A DNA stretch of 6,247 nt, taken from assembly GCA_903954205.1 (NCBI GenBank), contig CAJBMR010000032.1, positions 1-6,247 on the forward strand, read 5' to 3'. This document shows positions 4,795-6,247 of this stretch, piece by piece. The position numbers and the translations under genes were made by a program. This DNA comes from an uncultured bacterium. Lineage in GTDB: Bacteria > Actinomycetota > Actinomycetes > S36-B12. Within the stretch, counting starts at the first letter, position 1. Every line of letters begins with the position of its first letter. The notes below the pieces were generated by a model that searched no databases, was not told the origin of the DNA, and saw only the letters and a program-made list of their open reading frames with translations.

Positions 4795-5963
4795 TGCGCG
4801 TGCTCCATACCTCCGACTGGCATCTGGGCCGGTCCTTCCACGGTGTCGACATCGTCGAGCACCAGCGCGCCTTCGTGATGTGGCTCACCGATCTCGTCGA
4901 GGTCGAGCAGATCGAACTCGTCGTGGTCGCCGGAGATGTCTATGACCGCGCCGTACCTTCCCTGGCCGCCGTCTCCCTGTGGGAGCAAGCGGTCATGGGC
5001 ATCACGCAGACCTGCCCGATGCTGGTGACATCCGGCAATCACGACTCCCCCACGCGGCTCGGGTTCGCGGGGACCATGCTGGCCCGGTCGGGCCTGCACC
5101 TGCGCACGTCACTCGAGACCATCGCGAGCCCACTCATCGTCGAGGGTGAGGACGGCGTCGTCCTGGCGGCGTACGGCATCCCTTACCTCGAGCCTGATCT
5201 CCATCGCGCCGCGCTGGGTGCCGAACGCTCGCATGCGGCGGTCCTCGACGCCGCCATGGATCGCGTGCGCGCTGATCTCGCGGAGCGCGATGGAGTGCGC
5301 TCACTCGTCGCGGCCCATGCCTTCATCACAGGTGGTGACACCAGCGCGATCGTCAGCGAGTCGGAGCGGGATCTGCGCGTCGGGGGGATCGGCGACGCCC
5401 CCGCATCCGTCTTTGCCGGGGTCGACTACGTCGCACTGGGTCACTTGCACGGCGCACAGGACGTGCGCGCGGGATCGGCGGACACCTCGGTCGCCTACAG
5501 CGGTTCCCCTCTCGCCTTCTCCTTCTCGGAGGAGTCGCACCACAAGTCGGTCACCGTGCTCGACATCCCCGCGGCCGGGCCGCTCCAGGCTCGTCGCGTC
5601 TCCGCTCCGGTGCCCCGCCCACTCGTCACACTCACCGGGCGGCTCGACGATCTCCTCGATGACCCCGCCGCCGCCTCGCTTGCCGATCACTGGGTGCGCG
5701 TGGTGCTCACCGACGAGCGCCGACCGGTCGATCCGATGGGTCGCTTGCGGGCGGTCCTCCCGCACGCCATCGAACTCACCTTCGAGCGTCGATCCCTCGC
5801 CTCGGTGGAAGCCGTCGATGCGGATGGCGCCCCCGCGCGCGACCCCCTCGTCATCGCCGAGGCTTTCGTCGAGCACGTCACGTCCACTCCACCTGACCCG
5901 CTGGAGCGCGACCTACTCCGCGACTCCGTCGAGCGCATCCGCATCGGCCAGGTCTCCCCGTGA
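4794..5963 (+). CDS. sbcD: Exonuclease SbcD, Mre11-type nuclease subunit of SbcCD
   Basis: SbcD is the Mn-dependent nuclease of the SbcCD complex, which opens DNA hairpins and cruciforms and trims blocked double-strand ends. The 389-residue product has the full calcineurin-like phosphoesterase motif series: DWHLGRSFHGVD (Asp8, His10), GDVYDR (Asp48), TSGNHDSPTR (Asn82, His83), AAHAF (His175) and GHLHG (His217, His219), followed by the SbcD-typical YSGSPLAFSFSEE (236-248). The C-terminal part (from about 260) is the capping and SbcC-binding region, in line with the usual length of about 380-400. The start MRVLHTSDWH matches the family N-terminus, fixing the GTG at 4794. Its stop overlaps the sbcC start by 4 nt, as expected for subunits of one complex. 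No anomaly is seen. Confidence 0.96.
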   Translation: MRVLHTSDWHLGRSFHGVDIVEHQRAFVMWLTDLVEVEQIELVVVAGDVYDRAVPSLAAVSLWEQAVMGITQTCPMLVTSGNHDSPTRLGFAGTMLARSGLHLRTSLETIASPLIVEGEDGVVLAAYGIPYLEPDLHRAALGAERSHAAVLDAAMDRVRADLAERDGVRSLVAAHAFITGGDTSAIVSESERDLRVGGIGDAPASVFAGVDYVALGHLHGAQDVRAGSADTSVAYSGSPLAFSFSEESHHKSVTVLDIPAAGPLQARRVSAPVPRPLVTLTGRLDDLLDDPAAASLADHWVRVVLTDERRPVDPMGRLRAVLPHAIELTFERRSLASVEAVDADGAPARDPLVIAEAFVEHVTSTPPDPLERDLLRDSVERIRIGQVSP

Positions 5964-6247
5964 GGTTCCATCGACTGTCGATCACCGGCGTCGGACCCTT
6001 CCGCGGACACGAGGAAGTTGACTTCGATGCCGTATCCGCGTCAGGCCTCTTCCTCATCGAGGGCCCCACGGGCGCAGGCAAGACGACGATCATCGACGCC
6101 ATCGTCTTCGCGCTCTACGGCTCGCTGTCGGGCGCGGACTCCGATCCCGGCCGGCTGCGCAGCCAACTGTGCCGCCCGGAGGAGTCGACCGAGGTCACGC
6201 TCGACTTCAGCATCGGCGAAGTGCGCCACACGATCACACGCAATCCG
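5960..6247 (+). CDS. sbcC: SbcC, SMC-like ATPase subunit of SbcCD, N-terminal fragment (3' end outside window)
   Basis: SbcC is a Rad50-like ATPase that clamps DNA and controls SbcD; full proteins are about 1000 residues. The frame opens at GTG 5960, overlapping the sbcD TGA as GTGA (5960-5963), and stays open for 96 codons to the window edge. It begins MRFHRLSITGVGPFRGHEEVDF, the standard Rad50/SbcC N-terminal strand. The Walker A P-loop is EGPTGAGKTTIIDAI (residues 34-48, Lys41 and Thr42), followed by FALYG and an RLRSQ segment, all as in SbcC. The coiled coil, zinc-hook CxxC, signature motif and Walker B must lie to the right. No Shine-Dalgarno sequence is evident, so translation probably depends on coupling to sbcD. 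Confidence 0.95.
   Translation, partial: MRFHRLSITGVGPFRGHEEVDFDAVSASGLFLIEGPTGAGKTTIIDAIVFALYGSLSGADSDPGRLRSQLCRPEESTEVTLDFSIGEVRHTITRNP

Noticed and set aside
1..6247. New defence, mobile or biosynthetic system
   Set aside because: All eight genes belong to recognisable families, composition looks even, and I found no terminal repeats, integrase, transposase, tRNA-like sequence or CRISPR-like array.

Overview
The window comes from a high-GC (roughly 70% by eye) genome, most likely an actinobacterium. The evidence is frequent GTG starts, GC-rich third codon positions, a wax ester synthase/diacylglycerol acyltransferase fragment, a mycobacterial-type alpha-methylacyl-CoA racemase, and several start codons that sit 6 nt after a TAnnnT-like -10 box, as in actinobacterial leaderless genes. 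Genus cannot be told from the sequence. I see no mobile element, RNA gene, CRISPR array or phage gene. Packing is very tight: only about 161 bases lie outside genes.

Layout, left to right. (1) The 3' half of a WS/DGAT-type acyltransferase (+), cut by the window edge, with an 8-bp hairpin across its stop codon. (2) A small membrane-anchored lytic transglycosylase (+). (3) Convergent to it after 5 bp, an SDR oxidoreductase of the (3R)-hydroxyacyl-CoA dehydrogenase type (-). (4) Divergent from the SDR across 61 bp, a low-molecular-weight protein tyrosine phosphatase-like gene (+). (5) Convergent to that after 10 bp, a two-gene minus-strand operon: a TesB-like acyl-CoA thioesterase followed, with a 4-nt GTGA stop/start overlap, by an alpha-methylacyl-CoA racemase. 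(6) Divergent from the thioesterase across 47 bp, sbcD (+), then sbcC (+, cut by the right edge), again joined by a GTGA overlap.

Function. Four of the eight genes handle acyl-CoA or storage lipids: WS/DGAT, SDR, thioesterase and racemase. They sit on three separate transcripts. The racemase and thioesterase look co-translated and probably act on 2-methyl-branched acyl-CoAs. SbcCD is the conserved DNA hairpin/double-strand-break nuclease and is a housekeeping neighbour. The transglycosylase and phosphatase have no evident link to either theme.

I do not see a new multi-gene system here. The points most worth a second look are regulatory: four starts with the same 6-nt spacing from a -10-like box, two very short divergent promoter regions, and the tetranucleotide CTAG occurring only in those two regions. 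The phosphatase also has an atypical active site.
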